Positions 53,510 through 62,626 of a stretch of 64,000 bases of DNA are shown here, piece by piece. Below the pieces are notes generated by a model. It saw only the letters and a list, made by a program, of their open reading frames with translations, was not told the DNA's origin and made no database searches. Origin of the DNA: Lachnospiraceae bacterium (lineage in GTDB: Bacteria > Bacillota > Clostridia > Lachnospirales > Lachnospiraceae); assembly GCA_022510565.1 (NCBI GenBank), contig JAFLTE010000016.1, positions 1 to 64,000 of the forward strand, read 5' to 3'. The position numbers and the translations under genes are program-made. The stretch's first letter is position 1. Each line of letters begins with the position of its first letter.

Positions 53510-55186
53510 TTGAGAACAATTGAACACGGGAAGTCGGCTTCTAAGCTGAAGGTGATCCCATTAGGCGGTTTGGAGCAGATTGGGCTAAATATTACTGCCT
53601 TTGAATATGAGGACAGTATTATTGTAGTAGACTGCGGCTTGTCTTTTCCCGAAGACGAAATGCTGGGAATAGACCTTGTGATTCCGGATATAACTTACCT
53701 GAAGGATAATGCGGATAAGGTAAAAGGTTTTGTTATTACCCACGGGCACGAGGATCATATCGGTGCGTTGCCGTATGTTTTGAAGGAGTTGAATGTACCT
53801 GTTTACGCGACGCGGCTGACGATGGGTATTATTGAGAATAAGTTGGACGAGCATGACCTGCTTAATACGACGAAACGCAAAGTTGTCAAGTTCGGACAGA
53901 ACATCACTTTAGGACAATTTGGAATTGAATTCATCAGAACCAACCACAGTATTGTGGATGCTGCGGCATTGGCAATCTATTCCCCCGCGGGAGTAGTTAT
54001 ACACACGGGAGATTTTAAAGTGGATTATACGCCGGTTTTCGGTGATGCCATTGATTTGCAGAGATTTGCGGAAATCGGACGCAAGGGCGTTCTGGCGCTC
54101 ATGTGCGACTCTACCAATGCAGAGCGACTTGGATTTACGGCATCCGAGAAGACAGTGGGAAGAACTTTTGACAGTCTTTTTACAGAGCATAAGGATACGA
54201 GAATTATCATTGCTACCTTTGCCTCAAATGTGGACCGTGTGCAGCAGATTATTAATTCCGCGTACAAATTCGGGCGTAAAGTTGTCGTGGAAGGCAGAAG
54301 CATGGTGAATATTATTGAGACAGCCGCTGCATTGGAGTGTCTCCACATACCTGAAAATACGCTGATTGATATAGAACAGCTTAAAAACTATCCTAATGAT
54401 AAGACAGTCATTATCACTACCGGCAGTCAGGGAGAGAGTATGGCGGCGTTAAGCCGTATGGCGAATAATACCCATAAGAAGATTTCCATTCTGCCGGGCG
54501 ATACCGTTATTTTTTCATCTCATCCGATACCGGGTAATGAGAAAGCGGTTACCAACGTCATCAACGAACTGCAGATGAAAGGTGCGGATGTGATTTTTCA
54601 GGACGTGCATGTGTCCGGTCATGCATGTCAGGAGGAAATCAAACTTATTTACAGTCTGGTGAAACCGAAATATGCGATACCGATTCACGGCGAGTATAAG
54701 CATAGAAAAGCGCAGGCGAAGATTGCGGGCGAGTTGGGCATCCCAAAGGACAATATTTTTATGCTGCAGTCCGGTGACGTGCTTGAGATGAACAGTGATA
54801 AAGCAGAGGTTATCGGCAAAGTTCCCGTGGGCGCAATCCTCGTGGATGGTCTGGGCGTAGGTGATGTAGGCAACATCGTGCTCCGAGACAGGCAGCATCT
54901 GGCGGAGGACGGTATTCTGATCGTCGTGTTGGCGTTGGATTCCTACAGTGATCAACTGGTGTCCGGCCCGGATATCGTGTCGAGGGGATTTGTTTATGTC
55001 AAGGAGTCGGACGAGCTGTTGGACGAGGCAAGGCTTCTTGTGAATGAGGCAATTCAGAACTGCCTGGATAAGCGGCAGACCGATTGGGGTAAGATGAAAG
55101 CTACCATCAAAGATGTATTGAGTGAGTTTGTATGGAAGAAAACCAAGCGTCGTCCGATGATACTTCCGATTATCATGGAAGTGTAG
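53510..55186 (+). CDS. rnj: Ribonuclease J
   Basis: Metallo-beta-lactamase-fold 5' exonuclease and endonuclease in mRNA decay and rRNA maturation. The 558 residues have the zinc motif HGHEDHIGALP (near residue 77), GGLEQIGLN at the N-terminus, the beta-CASP motifs (PGDTVIFSSHPIPGNE, HVSGHACQEEIK) and a C-terminal domain. Start: TTG 53510 is chosen because GGAGG sits 8 bases upstream; the in-frame ATG at 53495 overlaps that very site. It is inserted between DUF1292 and mltG-like genes compared with Bacillus. Confidence 0.96.
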   Translation: MRTIEHGKSASKLKVIPLGGLEQIGLNITAFEYEDSIIVVDCGLSFPEDEMLGIDLVIPDITYLKDNADKVKGFVITHGHEDHIGALPYVLKELNVPVYATRLTMGIIENKLDEHDLLNTTKRKVVKFGQNITLGQFGIEFIRTNHSIVDAAALAIYSPAGVVIHTGDFKVDYTPVFGDAIDLQRFAEIGRKGVLALMCDSTNAERLGFTASEKTVGRTFDSLFTEHKDTRIIIATFASNVDRVQQIINSAYKFGRKVVVEGRSMVNIIETAAALECLHIPENTLIDIEQLKNYPNDKTVIITTGSQGESMAALSRMANNTHKKISILPGDTVIFSSHPIPGNEKAVTNVINELQMKGADVIFQDVHVSGHACQEEIKLIYSLVKPKYAIPIHGEYKHRKAQAKIAGELGIPKDNIFMLQSGDVLEMNSDKAEVIGKVPVGAILVDGLGVGDVGNIVLRDRQHLAEDGILIVVLALDSYSDQLVSGPDIVSRGFVYVKESDELLDEARLLVNEAIQNCLDKRQTDWGKMKATIKDVLSEFVWKKTKRRPMILPIIMEV

Positions 55187-55266
55187 GGACATAAGATAAA
55201 AATAAGTCAATACAAGTTACAAACGGCGTGGACTTAGATATCATATACTTAAGGAGGCGGGGCAAT

Positions 55267-55599
55267 ATGTCAGATGTTCAAATGGAAGAAGCGGTTAAGA
55301 AGTTCGCAGCTTATATCCAACAGTCCGATACCTATAAGGAGTATTGGGAGCAACGGGAAAAGTTGAAGAAACAGCCGGAGTTATATGATAAAGTCAATGA
55401 GTTTCGGCAAAGAAATTTTGATATACAGAACGAGTCGGACAGCGAAGATTTATTTGATAAAATGGAAGCGTTTGAACGGGAGTATGCTAAGTTCAGAGAG
55501 AATCCTATGGTGGAAGATTTCCTGAGAGCGGAGCTTGCATTTTGCAGGATGATGCAGAATATCAATGTATTGCTTACGGCGGAAATTGACTTTGAGTAA
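55267..55599 (+). CDS. YlbF/YmcA-family protein
   Basis: A 110-residue, helix-rich cytoplasmic protein of the YlbF/YmcA family (SDTYKEYWEQREKLKKQPEL, VNEFRQRNFDIQNE, FLRAELAFCRMMQNI). In Bacillus, YlbF, YmcA and YaaT form the Y-complex that steers RNase Y. Here it sits 80 bases after RNase J, which supports an RNA-processing role. AAGGAGGCG precedes ATG 55267; the frame opens earlier at 55228 without a site. Confidence 0.88.
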   Translation: MSDVQMEEAVKKFAAYIQQSDTYKEYWEQREKLKKQPELYDKVNEFRQRNFDIQNESDSEDLFDKMEAFEREYAKFRENPMVEDFLRAELAFCRMMQNINVLLTAEIDFE

Positions 55600-55619
55600 C
55601 AGTCAGAGCGAGGAGTGTC

Positions 55620-56009
55620 ATGAATCTAAAATATATTGTAGCAGCGACAGCACAGATTATCATTAAGCTGGTTTTGTTCGCATTCATCATTATGTATATT
55701 TTAAGAGCGGCTACGGCGGCGTATGATTACGGATATCGTGTATTTACAGAGCCGCCGATGACCTTCGGAGACGGTAGGATTATCAGCGTCTATATTGAAG
55801 ACGGCAGCTCCGCGCTGGATGTGGGTGAGATGCTTCAGGATAAAGGACTGATTCGGGACGGCAGATTGTTTATGATTCAGGAGCTTCTGTCGGAACACCA
55901 TGATAAAATTCAGCCGGGTGTATATGATCTGAATACAAACATGACGGCGCAGGAAATGCTGGAAGTAATTGCGCAAGAACCTGAGACGGACGAGGAAACC
56001 AAAGACTAG
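55620..56009 (+). CDS. Short MltG-like membrane protein (no catalytic domain)
   Basis: A 129-residue protein: one N-terminal helix (about 8-32), then a domain like the LysM-like N-terminal part of endolytic transglycosylase MltG (SVYIEDGSSALDVGEMLQDK, GLIRDGRLF, IQPGVYDLNTNMTAQEMLEV). MltG proteins are typically over 300 residues; the YceG catalytic domain is missing and no continuation is seen downstream. The position matches yrrL (mltG) in Bacillus. Either a regulatory/structural derivative or a functionally reduced version. Confidence 0.82.
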   Translation: MNLKYIVAATAQIIIKLVLFAFIIMYILRAATAAYDYGYRVFTEPPMTFGDGRIISVYIEDGSSALDVGEMLQDKGLIRDGRLFMIQELLSEHHDKIQPGVYDLNTNMTAQEMLEVIAQEPETDEETKD

Positions 56010-56031
56010 AATCGGAAAGGACATAGCTTCG

Positions 56032-56679
56032 ATGATAGCAGACGAGCGCATAAGCGCGTTTATTGATTCTCTGGATACCGGTAATACACCTTTTTTAAAC
56101 GAAATAGAGAGTGAAGCAAAGAAAACCAATGTGCCCATCATCCGCACGCAGACTCAGAGCCTGATGAAACTGCTGCTTGCGATTAGTAAGCCAACATCTG
56201 TTTTGGAAGTTGGATGTGCCATTGGTTTTTCTGCGTTGCTTATGAGCGAATATGCACCTGCAGACTGCCATATCACTACCATTGAGAAATATGAGAAAAG
56301 GATACCAATTGCCAGGGAGAATTTTAAAAGGGCGGGCAGAGAAGACAGAATCACCCTTCTGGAGGGTGATGCCGCTGATATTCTCAAAGAATTGGATGGT
56401 CCTTATGATATGATTTTTATGGATGCGGCGAAGGGGCAGTATATTCATTTCCTGCCGGATGTGATACGCCTGCTTCCCGTGGGCGGCATACTTGTGTCGG
56501 ATAACGTACTGCAGGATGGTGATGTGATTGAGTCACGATTTGCGGTGACAAGAAGAAACCGTACCATACACAGCCGTATGCGTGAATATTTGTATGAGTT
56601 AATGCATCATCCGAATTTAGTGACGACAATTCTGTCTGTGGGTGACGGTGTGACAATCAGCACCAAAGTTAGAGGATAG
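56032..56679 (+). CDS. trmR: Class I SAM O-methyltransferase (TrmR/YrrM-like)
   Basis: A 215-residue methyltransferase with the SAM-binding VLEVGCAIGFSALLMSE, an acidic loop in TTIEKYEKR, and metal-site-like FMDAAKGQY and VSDNVLQDGDV of the cation-dependent O-methyltransferase family. In Bacillus the syntenic YrrM (TrmR) methylates 5-hydroxyuridine at tRNA position 34. Synteny with the U32 gene downstream supports that role here. ATG 56032 follows GGAAAGGA; the frame opens upstream inside the MltG-like gene. Confidence 0.9.
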   Translation: MIADERISAFIDSLDTGNTPFLNEIESEAKKTNVPIIRTQTQSLMKLLLAISKPTSVLEVGCAIGFSALLMSEYAPADCHITTIEKYEKRIPIARENFKRAGREDRITLLEGDAADILKELDGPYDMIFMDAAKGQYIHFLPDVIRLLPVGGILVSDNVLQDGDVIESRFAVTRRNRTIHSRMREYLYELMHHPNLVTTILSVGDGVTISTKVRG

Positions 56680-56684
56680 TATCT

Positions 56685-57923
56685 ATGAAAAAACCAGAAT
56701 TATTAATTCCGGCAAGCAGTCTGGAAGTGTTGAAAATTGCCGTTATATTCGGCGCGGATGCGGTTTATATCGGCGGAGAAGCTTTTGGTCTGCGCGCCAA
56801 GGCTAAAAATTTCACAAGGGAAGAAATGGCGGAGGGAATCGCTTTTGCTCATGCCCACGGTGTGCGTGTCCATGTGACCGCGAATATTCTGGCGCACAAC
56901 TACGATCTTGCGGGTGCCGAGTCATATTTTCATGAATTGAAGGAATTAAAGCCGGATGCATTGATTATTGCCGATCCGGGTATGTTTATGTTGGCAAGAA
57001 AAATCTGTCCTGAAATTGACATTCATATTTCCACGCAGGCAAACAATACCAACTATATGACTTATCAATTCTGGCACGAGCAGGGCGCGAAGCGTGTCGT
57101 ATCCGCCAGGGAGCTCTCGTTGGAAGAAATTCGTCAGATTCGAGAACAGATTCCCGAATCAATGGAGATAGAGAGTTTTATTCACGGTGCAATGTGCATT
57201 TCCTATTCCGGAAGATGTCTGCTCAGCAATTATTTTACGGGACGGGATGCCAACCACGGCGCGTGTACCCATCCGTGCCGATGGAAATATGCGGTGGTGG
57301 AGGAGAAGCGTCCGGGAGAATATCTTCCTGTCTATGAGAACGAGAGAGGAACCTATATTTTTAATTCTAAAGATTTGTGTATGATAGAACATATTCCAGA
57401 GATGATTGACGCGGGAATCGATAGCTTTAAGATTGAAGGGCGCATGAAGACGGCGCTCTATGTAGCGACGGTAGCGCGCACTTATCGCAGGGCGATTGAC
57501 GATTACATGGAATCCGAGGAGAAGTATCGCGCTAACATGGACTGGTATTTGTCGGAAATTTCCAAGTGTACATATCGACAGTTTACTACCGGATTCTATT
57601 TTGGTAAGCCGGATGATAATACGCAAATTTATGACAGCAACACTTATGTGAATGAGTATATCTATCTGGGCATTGCGGGTGAATCGGTGCAGACGGCAGG
57701 ACAGGCTTGTGTCCGCATCGAGCAGCGCAATAAGTTCTGTGTCGGGGATGAGATAGAGATTATGAAACCCGACGGTACAAATGTGCCAGTTAAAGTTCTT
57801 GCCATGTATGATGAGCAGGGACAGAGTGTGGAGTCATGTCCCCACTCCAAGCAGGTAATTGACGTATGTCTGTCTGTATTGCCGCAAGAGTATGATATTC
57901 TGCGTGTCGCCAACGACATATAA
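56685..57923 (+). CDS. U32-family tRNA hydroxylation protein (TrhP/YrrN-O-like)
   Basis: A 412-residue protein of peptidase family U32. The family signature with Cys pairs is present (CISYSGRCLLSNYFTGRDAN then GACTHPCRWKY), along with KDLCMIEHIPEMIDAGIDSF and KIEGRMKTALYVA. E. coli TrhP and Bacillus YrrN/YrrO are needed for 5-hydroxyuridine at the tRNA wobble position. Only one U32 gene is here, where Bacillus has two in tandem. Five bases after the methyltransferase that would use its product. Confidence 0.92.
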   Translation: MKKPELLIPASSLEVLKIAVIFGADAVYIGGEAFGLRAKAKNFTREEMAEGIAFAHAHGVRVHVTANILAHNYDLAGAESYFHELKELKPDALIIADPGMFMLARKICPEIDIHISTQANNTNYMTYQFWHEQGAKRVVSARELSLEEIRQIREQIPESMEIESFIHGAMCISYSGRCLLSNYFTGRDANHGACTHPCRWKYAVVEEKRPGEYLPVYENERGTYIFNSKDLCMIEHIPEMIDAGIDSFKIEGRMKTALYVATVARTYRRAIDDYMESEEKYRANMDWYLSEISKCTYRQFTTGFYFGKPDDNTQIYDSNTYVNEYIYLGIAGESVQTAGQACVRIEQRNKFCVGDEIEIMKPDGTNVPVKVLAMYDEQGQSVESCPHSKQVIDVCLSVLPQEYDILRVANDI

Positions 57924-57988
57924 TGTTGGAAGCTTGTCGCTGGGACTGTATACTATGATACAAAAGTGCAAATTTATAAAAAATTCTA

Positions 57989-58017
57989 TTGATTTTTTTA
58001 TAAAAGTAATGTATCTT
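57989..58017 (+). promoter_or_regulatory. Promoter of glutamine synthetase gene
   Basis: TTGATT, 17-base spacer, TATCTT; predicted start near 58024 and a leader of about 112 bases. Confidence 0.55.
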
Positions 58018-58061
58018 TAAGGAAGGGCTGAGGGCTGACTATAGAGGTGTCTTGAACGATG

Positions 58062-58095
58062 ATGTTCCAAAAGATTGATTTTGGGACATTTTTTT
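58062..58095 (+). terminator. Hairpin plus T tract in glnN leader
   Basis: 11-bp stem ATGTTCCAAAA/TTTTGGGACAT (one wobble) with a 6-base GATTGA loop, followed by six T. It lies between the predicted promoter and the gene, so it would act as an attenuator. Upstream GAAC (58055-58058) could pair with GTTC (58064-58067) and compete with it. Confidence 0.75.
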
Positions 58096-58135
58096 GTTTC
58101 ACAGCCTGTAGAGGAGAGGAAAGGAAGATGAAAAA

Positions 58136-60247
58136 ATGAGCGAAGTATTTAATGTTGAGGAGATTTTTGCGAAGAATGTATTCACTCTTGGCAAGATGAA
58201 AGAGCGCCTGCCCAAGAATGTGTACAAGGAAGTCGTGAGCGTTATGAATGAGGGCGGAGAACTTTCTATGGACGCTGCGAACGTAGTTGCTAAAGCAATG
58301 AAGGATTGGGCGGTGGAGAATGGCGCTACACATTATACACACTGGTTCCAGCCGTTGACAGGTATCACGGCAGAGAAGCACGACGCTTTCGTGGCACATC
58401 CCGATGAGAGCGGTAAGATGCTGACAGAGTTCTCCGGCAAGGAGCTGATCAAAGGTGAGCCGGATGCATCTTCTTTCCCTTCGGGCGGACTTCGTGCTAC
58501 CTTTGAGGCAAGAGGATATACAGCATGGGATATTACATCCCCGGCGTTCTTAAAAGAATCCGGCTGTGGCACGATTCTCTGCATTCCGACTGCATTTTGC
58601 TCTTATACAGGCGAGGCATTGGATAAAAAGACACCGCTCCTGCGCTCTATGGAGGCCCTCAGTGAACAGGCACTCCGAATCGTGCGTTTGTTTGGCAATA
58701 CAGGAGCGACCAAGGTAACGGCTTCTGTAGGACCGGAACAGGAATATTTCTTGGTAGATAAGGATTTATATATGAAGAGAACTGACTTGATGTTCGCGGG
58801 GCGTACACTGTTCGGGGCACCCGCACCGAAAGGTCAGGAGATGGAAGATCACTACTTCGGTGTTATCAGAGAGCGCGTAGGCGCATACATGAAAGACTTG
58901 AACGAAGAACTGTGGAAATTGGGTGTTACCGCTAAGACACAGCACAATGAGGTGGCTCCGGCACAGCACGAGTTGGCACCGATTTATGAGACGGCTAACA
59001 TCGCCGTAGACCACAACCAGTTGGTTATGGAAGCTATGAAGAGAGTGGCAATCCGCCATGGTATGAGATGTCTGCTGCATGAGAAACCGTATGCGGGTGT
59101 AAACGGCTCCGGTAAGCACAACAACTGGTCCATCACCACAGATAACGGTGTGAACCTGTTGGATCCCGGCGATACGCCGAATGAGAATGTTCAGTTCCTG
59201 CTCGTACTCGCCTGCATCATGAAAGCGGTGGATACACATGCAGACCTGCTTCGTCAGTCCGCATCCGACGTGGGTAACGACCACAGACTCGGTGCGAACG
59301 AGGCGCCTCCGGCAATTATTTCTATATTCCTGGGTGAGCAGCTTGAGGATGTTGTGACACAGTTGATTGAAACCGGTACGGCTACGAGTGTCAAAGAAGG
59401 CGGTAAGCTTTTGACAGGTGTTAAGACTCTGCCTGACTTCCAGAAGGATGCTACAGACAGAAACAGAACTTCACCTTTTGCTTTCACGGGTAATAAATTT
59501 GAGTTCCGTATGGTCGGTTCAGCAGACTCTATCGCCAGCCCAAACACGACGCTGAATGCTATTGTTGCGGAGGCATTCTGTGATGCGGCAGACAGACTGG
59601 AGAAAGCCGACAATCTTGAAATTGCCATTCATGACCTTATCAAAGAGTATATGACCGAGCATCAGAGAATTATTTTTAACGGTAACGGTTATGCCGACGA
59701 GTGGGTAGAGGAAGCAGCAAGAAGAGGTCTTCCTAACATTGGTTCCATGATTGAAGCAGCAAGCACAATTACAACGGATAAGGCAGTAAGGCTGTTTGAG
59801 AAGTTCGGTATCTTTACCAAGGTTGAGTTGGAGTCCCGCGAGGAGATTATCTATGAGACCTATGCGAAGACTATTAATATTGAGGCGCTTGCTATGATTG
59901 ATATGGCAGGTAAGCAGATTATTCCTGCGGTAGTGAAGTACTCTAAGTCCCTGGCGGATACTGTGAATGCGGTGAAGGCAGCAGGTGCGGATGCATCAAC
60001 CCAGACTGCACTTTTAAAAGAAGTGACAGAGAAACTGGCAGCTATGCAGACGGCGTTGTCGAAGTTAGAGAAAGCAGAGAAAGAAGCGTCTGCTATGGCG
60101 GATGTAAAAGCTCAGGCATTTTTCTACAAAGATACAGTTCGAAATATCATGGATGAACTTCGTGATCCTGCAGACAGACTTGAGATGATTGTGGATAAGG
60201 AAATTTGGCCGATTCCTACATATGGCGAATTGATGTATGAGATTTAA
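58136..60247 (+). CDS. glnN: Glutamine synthetase type III
   Basis: Joins ammonia to glutamate using ATP. The 703-residue length and motifs ([51 protein letters not shown]) identify the long GSIII type of Bacteroides and clostridia rather than the 440-470 residue GSI. C-terminal helical extension (about 600-690) with the [14 protein letters not shown] region. ATG 58136 after AAGGAAGATG. Monocistronic, with a terminator-like leader; works downstream of the Amt-PII channel at 28.6 kb. Confidence 0.97.
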   Translation: MSEVFNVEEIFAKNVFTLGKMKERLPKNVYKEVVSVMNEGGELSMDAANVVAKAMKDWAVENGATHYTHWFQPLTGITAEKHDAFVAHPDESGKMLTEFSGKELIKGEPDASSFPSGGLRATFEARGYTAWDITSPAFLKESGCGTILCIPTAFCSYTGEALDKKTPLLRSMEALSEQALRIVRLFGNTGATKVTASVGPEQEYFLVDKDLYMKRTDLMFAGRTLFGAPAPKGQEMEDHYFGVIRERVGAYMKDLNEELWKLGVTAKTQHNEVAPAQHELAPIYETANIAVDHNQLVMEAMKRVAIRHGMRCLLHEKPYAGVNGSGKHNNWSITTDNGVNLLDPGDTPNENVQFLLVLACIMKAVDTHADLLRQSASDVGNDHRLGANEAPPAIISIFLGEQLEDVVTQLIETGTATSVKEGGKLLTGVKTLPDFQKDATDRNRTSPFAFTGNKFEFRMVGSADSIASPNTTLNAIVAEAFCDAADRLEKADNLEIAIHDLIKEYMTEHQRIIFNGNGYADEWVEEAARRGLPNIGSMIEAASTITTDKAVRLFEKFGIFTKVELESREEIIYETYAKTINIEALAMIDMAGKQIIPAVVKYSKSLADTVNAVKAAGADASTQTALLKEVTEKLAAMQTALSKLEKAEKEASAMADVKAQAFFYKDTVRNIMDELRDPADRLEMIVDKEIWPIPTYGELMYEI

Positions 60248-60279
60248 GAAGTTATAAAGAATATGAGTTCTTCTGAAAA

Positions 60280-60305
60280 GAGGGGTGGGGAAATTCCCGC
60301 CCCTC
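60280..60305 (+). terminator. GC-rich hairpin after glnN
   Basis: GAGGGGTGGGG region pairs with TTCCCGCCCCTC over about 12 bp, but no T run follows. Probable 3' end structure. Confidence 0.6.
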
Positions 60306-60485
60306 CAATATTATGGTCTCTGTGTCTCTAAGTGTAACTGCTTTATTGCAAAAGTTACGTTTAACTTCCTAAGAATTACACAAGAAAGTAAAGTCGGAAA
60401 ATCGGAAGTATAATAAATACTAATTTGTTTATACCGGACACAAATTATGTGTTATAATATAGAAAAACGATTCGGAGGATAAAAG

Positions 60486-61127
60486 GTGAAAAGAGGGAGC
60501 ATTTGTAAAATCGGAAAGAAAGCGGCTTATCTTGCAGTATCCCTTCTTCTGGTCAGTATGTTGGCGGGATGTGGTGGCGATGACAGTACCAGCGAAGAGG
60601 ATAACAGCAGCGAGCCATATGTAGTAAAACTGGATGGTGTGGAGATTAAACCGGGTCAAACGACGGTACAGGCACTTGCGGATTTGGGTTTTGAGTTTTC
60701 TGATTCATCTGGTCGTGAGTTGGTGATAGATGAGAATGGCAACAGTACCATGGTATATGCAAATGTATATGATTTGACTTATGAAGCGGAAGCCATGACA
60801 CTCTATTCTCTTGTAGATTTATTGAAGGACGGAGAAAGAGTAGCCAGTCTGTCCATTGTCAATGACACGGAATCGGAAATCCCGCTTTCGGACTGTACGA
60901 TAGTGACAGTTAATGTGTATACTAACGACACTGATTATGAGAAAGTGTCAATTGAGGGAGTGGCGTTTTCCGATTTGTCTGCAGACTCACTTAAGGGTGC
61001 ATTGGGCGAACCGCAAACAGATACTGAAAGTAAGACAGAGTGGAAGCGCGGAGATTATGGTTTGCAGGTAGAATATGAAAACGGCAAAGTGTCAGCCATT
61101 CGTGTCAATTATACGGGTATGTATTAA
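60486..61127 (+). CDS. Lipoprotein of unknown function
   Basis: A 213-residue lipoprotein with a basic N-terminus, hydrophobic stretch (AAYLAVSLLLVSMLAGC) and lipidated Cys about residue 30, then a Ser/Asp/Glu-rich spacer and a globular domain (about 45-213) with VKLDGVEIKPGQTTVQALAD near its start. I do not recognise the family; similar lipoproteins occur singly in Lachnospiraceae. GTG start, with GGAGG 8 bases upstream; TATAAT at 60453-60458 is the likely -10. Confidence 0.8.
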   Translation: MKRGSICKIGKKAAYLAVSLLLVSMLAGCGGDDSTSEEDNSSEPYVVKLDGVEIKPGQTTVQALADLGFEFSDSSGRELVIDENGNSTMVYANVYDLTYEAEAMTLYSLVDLLKDGERVASLSIVNDTESEIPLSDCTIVTVNVYTNDTDYEKVSIEGVAFSDLSADSLKGALGEPQTDTESKTEWKRGDYGLQVEYENGKVSAIRVNYTGMY

Positions 61128-61193
61128 ACAGGCATGCAGTTAATAGAAAGTATGTCTGTCAAAATATAATAATACACAAAGGAGAGTAAAATT

Positions 61194-61388
61194 ATGGAAT
61201 TTTTAGCAAATTATCTTTGGTACATCATTATCACTATTCTCGGAATAGTTATCTTGGTTATGCCATATGAGAAATGGGAGAGCCTTTTTCCCAAGGCACC
61301 GTCTAAAGCAGTAACAAAAGCATGTGGTGCGATAGCAGCTGTAATCGGAATTGCTTTGATTGTAATGACGGCTATAGGTTTTGTTTAA
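61194..61388 (+). CDS. Small two-helix membrane protein
   Basis: A 64-residue protein with two hydrophobic helices (about 4-24 and 42-63) joined by a short charged loop (PYEKWESLFPKAPSK). AAAGGAG precedes the ATG. It resembles small two-helix proteins in general, including some annotated as Imm17-like, but no assignment is justified. Followed by a two-way terminator. Confidence 0.7.
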   Translation: MEFLANYLWYIIITILGIVILVMPYEKWESLFPKAPSKAVTKACGAIAAVIGIALIVMTAIGFV

Positions 61389-61424
61389 GATTAAGAAGTT
61401 ACAGTTTAGAACGCTGCATATGAT

Positions 61425-61458
61425 AAAAGGAGATAAGCAACTTCGCCTATCTCCTTTT
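61425..61458. terminator. Two-way terminator
   Basis: AAAAGGAGATA/TATCTCCTTTT plus inner GC pairs; A and T runs on both sides serve convergent genes. Confidence 0.85.
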
Positions 61459-61481
61459 ACTTTGTCTGAGGAACCGTCAAT

Positions 61482-62177
61482 TTATGCGCCCAGAATGGTC
61501 GGCGGCTCAGGTCTCTGTGATACAAAATCTTGTATATACTGCATTGCCTGAGTGCGGAGTTCGCGAGTCGGGAATATAATAGAAACATCCGAATCCTTTG
61601 ATACAACGCCGGTCGGCTTCTTATAACGGAACTCTATACTGTATGCTTCGTCGTAGGAATGTACTGTCACACCGTGGGACCTGGCGGTTACGGAAAAATC
61701 CACCACATCTGTAAATATCTGCTCAACGTCATCCAATTTAATCAGTACAAAGAATCCCTTGCCGGTGTTGGAAGTGATAAAGCTCTTCGTTATCATAATT
61801 TTCTGTTTTATCTTATCCGCGCTTTTGAAATCCATGCGCCGTACATCCGATGACAGCATCTGGGAGCCTAACGCTTCCTGCTCCTCAGAGGTGAGAGAGC
61901 CAGTGAACTTTCCCAGCGTTTTAGCGTACACCTTACGTGGACGAGGCATCAGAAGCGGTATGAAAAGTGCAGCAACCACACCGAATATGGCACCCCAAAG
62001 CATATTTTGAAGTGTGCCGGAAATACCGCCGCCCGATATCAGACCAATCAGTCCGAGGAGGATTGCACAAGCCGGGATACATAAAATACCCATTTTGATT
62101 GCAGATGCTTTGTTTTCCCGTGCCATCTGTTCAATCCACTCCTGTTCCTTTTCCAGCCATTTGTTGTAATTGTTCAT
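61482..62177 (-). CDS. Membrane protein of unknown function
   Basis: A 231-residue protein. N-terminal charged helix (MNNYNKWLEKEQEWIEQMAR), two membrane helices (about 25-47 and 53-77), then a cytosolic or external domain (about 85-231) with beta-rich segments (FFVLIKLDDVEQIFTDVVDF, TVHSYDEAYSIEFRY). AAAGGAAGG precedes ATG 62177; the frame opens upstream without a site. Function unknown. Confidence 0.75.
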   Translation of the reverse strand: MNNYNKWLEKEQEWIEQMARENKASAIKMGILCIPACAILLGLIGLISGGGISGTLQNMLWGAIFGVVAALFIPLLMPRPRKVYAKTLGKFTGSLTSEEQEALGSQMLSSDVRRMDFKSADKIKQKIMITKSFITSNTGKGFFVLIKLDDVEQIFTDVVDFSVTARSHGVTVHSYDEAYSIEFRYKKPTGVVSKDSDVSIIFPTRELRTQAMQYIQDFVSQRPEPPTILGA

Positions 62178-62452
62178 TCGTTTTACCTTCCTTTGCATTA
62201 AAATAGTTATATATAGTATATCACTTATTTTCATCTGAGGCATCTTTCCTTCATGGTCTGCCATCAACCATAATCAATTTAATCTTAAATTCCTCCGCCG
62301 TCTCTTCCTTTTTTGTTCTATGGCATTGAGCTTCTCATAACATTTTTGACATCTGTTTCTGTGGTGTTGTATGTGACTATTTCCTGTATATGCCCGATAA
62401 TCTTATATTTATCGCAGTATTAAAACTTTTTGCAAAAAATTAGTTTTAGGGC
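62178..62452. other. AT-rich non-coding stretch before tRNA gene
   Basis: No intact gene. A minus-strand open stretch of 42 codons (62274-62402) lacks a start codon and ends in a basic run (EQKRKRRRRNLRLN); it may be a decayed gene end. Nothing else is recognised. Confidence 0.5.
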
Positions 62453-62481
62453 TTGCAAATATGGGAAAGATACTGTATAAT
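62453..62481 (+). promoter_or_regulatory. tRNA-Gln promoter
   Basis: TTGCAA, 17-base spacer, perfect TATAAT; predicted start near 62488, 12 bases before the tRNA. Confidence 0.8.
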
Positions 62482-62499
62482 TCCAAGATGTAGCATTAA

Positions 62500-62571
62500 T
62501 GGGCTATCGCCAAACGGTAAGGCAACGGACTCTGACTCCGTCATTTCAAGGTTCGAATCCTTGTAGCCCAG
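62500..62571 (+). tRNA. tRNA-Gln (anticodon CTG)
   Basis: Full cloverleaf: 7-bp acceptor TGGGCTA/TAGCCCA with the U1-A72 pair typical of tRNA-Gln, D arm GCC/GGC, anticodon stem ACGGA/TCCGT with loop CTCTGAC (anticodon CTG at 62532-62534, reading CAG), and T arm CAAGG-TTCGAAT-CCTTG. Discriminator G; CCA is not encoded. It has its own promoter and terminator and stands alone. Confidence 0.97.
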
Positions 62572-62578
62572 CTGATAG

Positions 62579-62610
62579 GACTCAGTTGAGAAATCAACTG
62601 AGTCTTTTTT
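62579..62610 (+). terminator. Terminator of tRNA-Gln gene
   Basis: 11-bp perfect stem GACTCAGTTGA/TCAACTGAGTC with a GAAA tetraloop, then six T. Confidence 0.95.
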
Positions 62611-62626
62611 GAAAGAGGATGAGAGC

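Noticed and set aside
61194..61388. Immunity-17-like protein
   Set aside because: Only the two-helix layout and length agree; no specific motif seen.
62274..62402. Minus-strand open stretch of 42 codons ending in a very basic tail with a CxxC pair
   Set aside because: It has no start codon and a stop lies just upstream in frame; no homology can be shown. Mentioned only as a possible decayed gene end.
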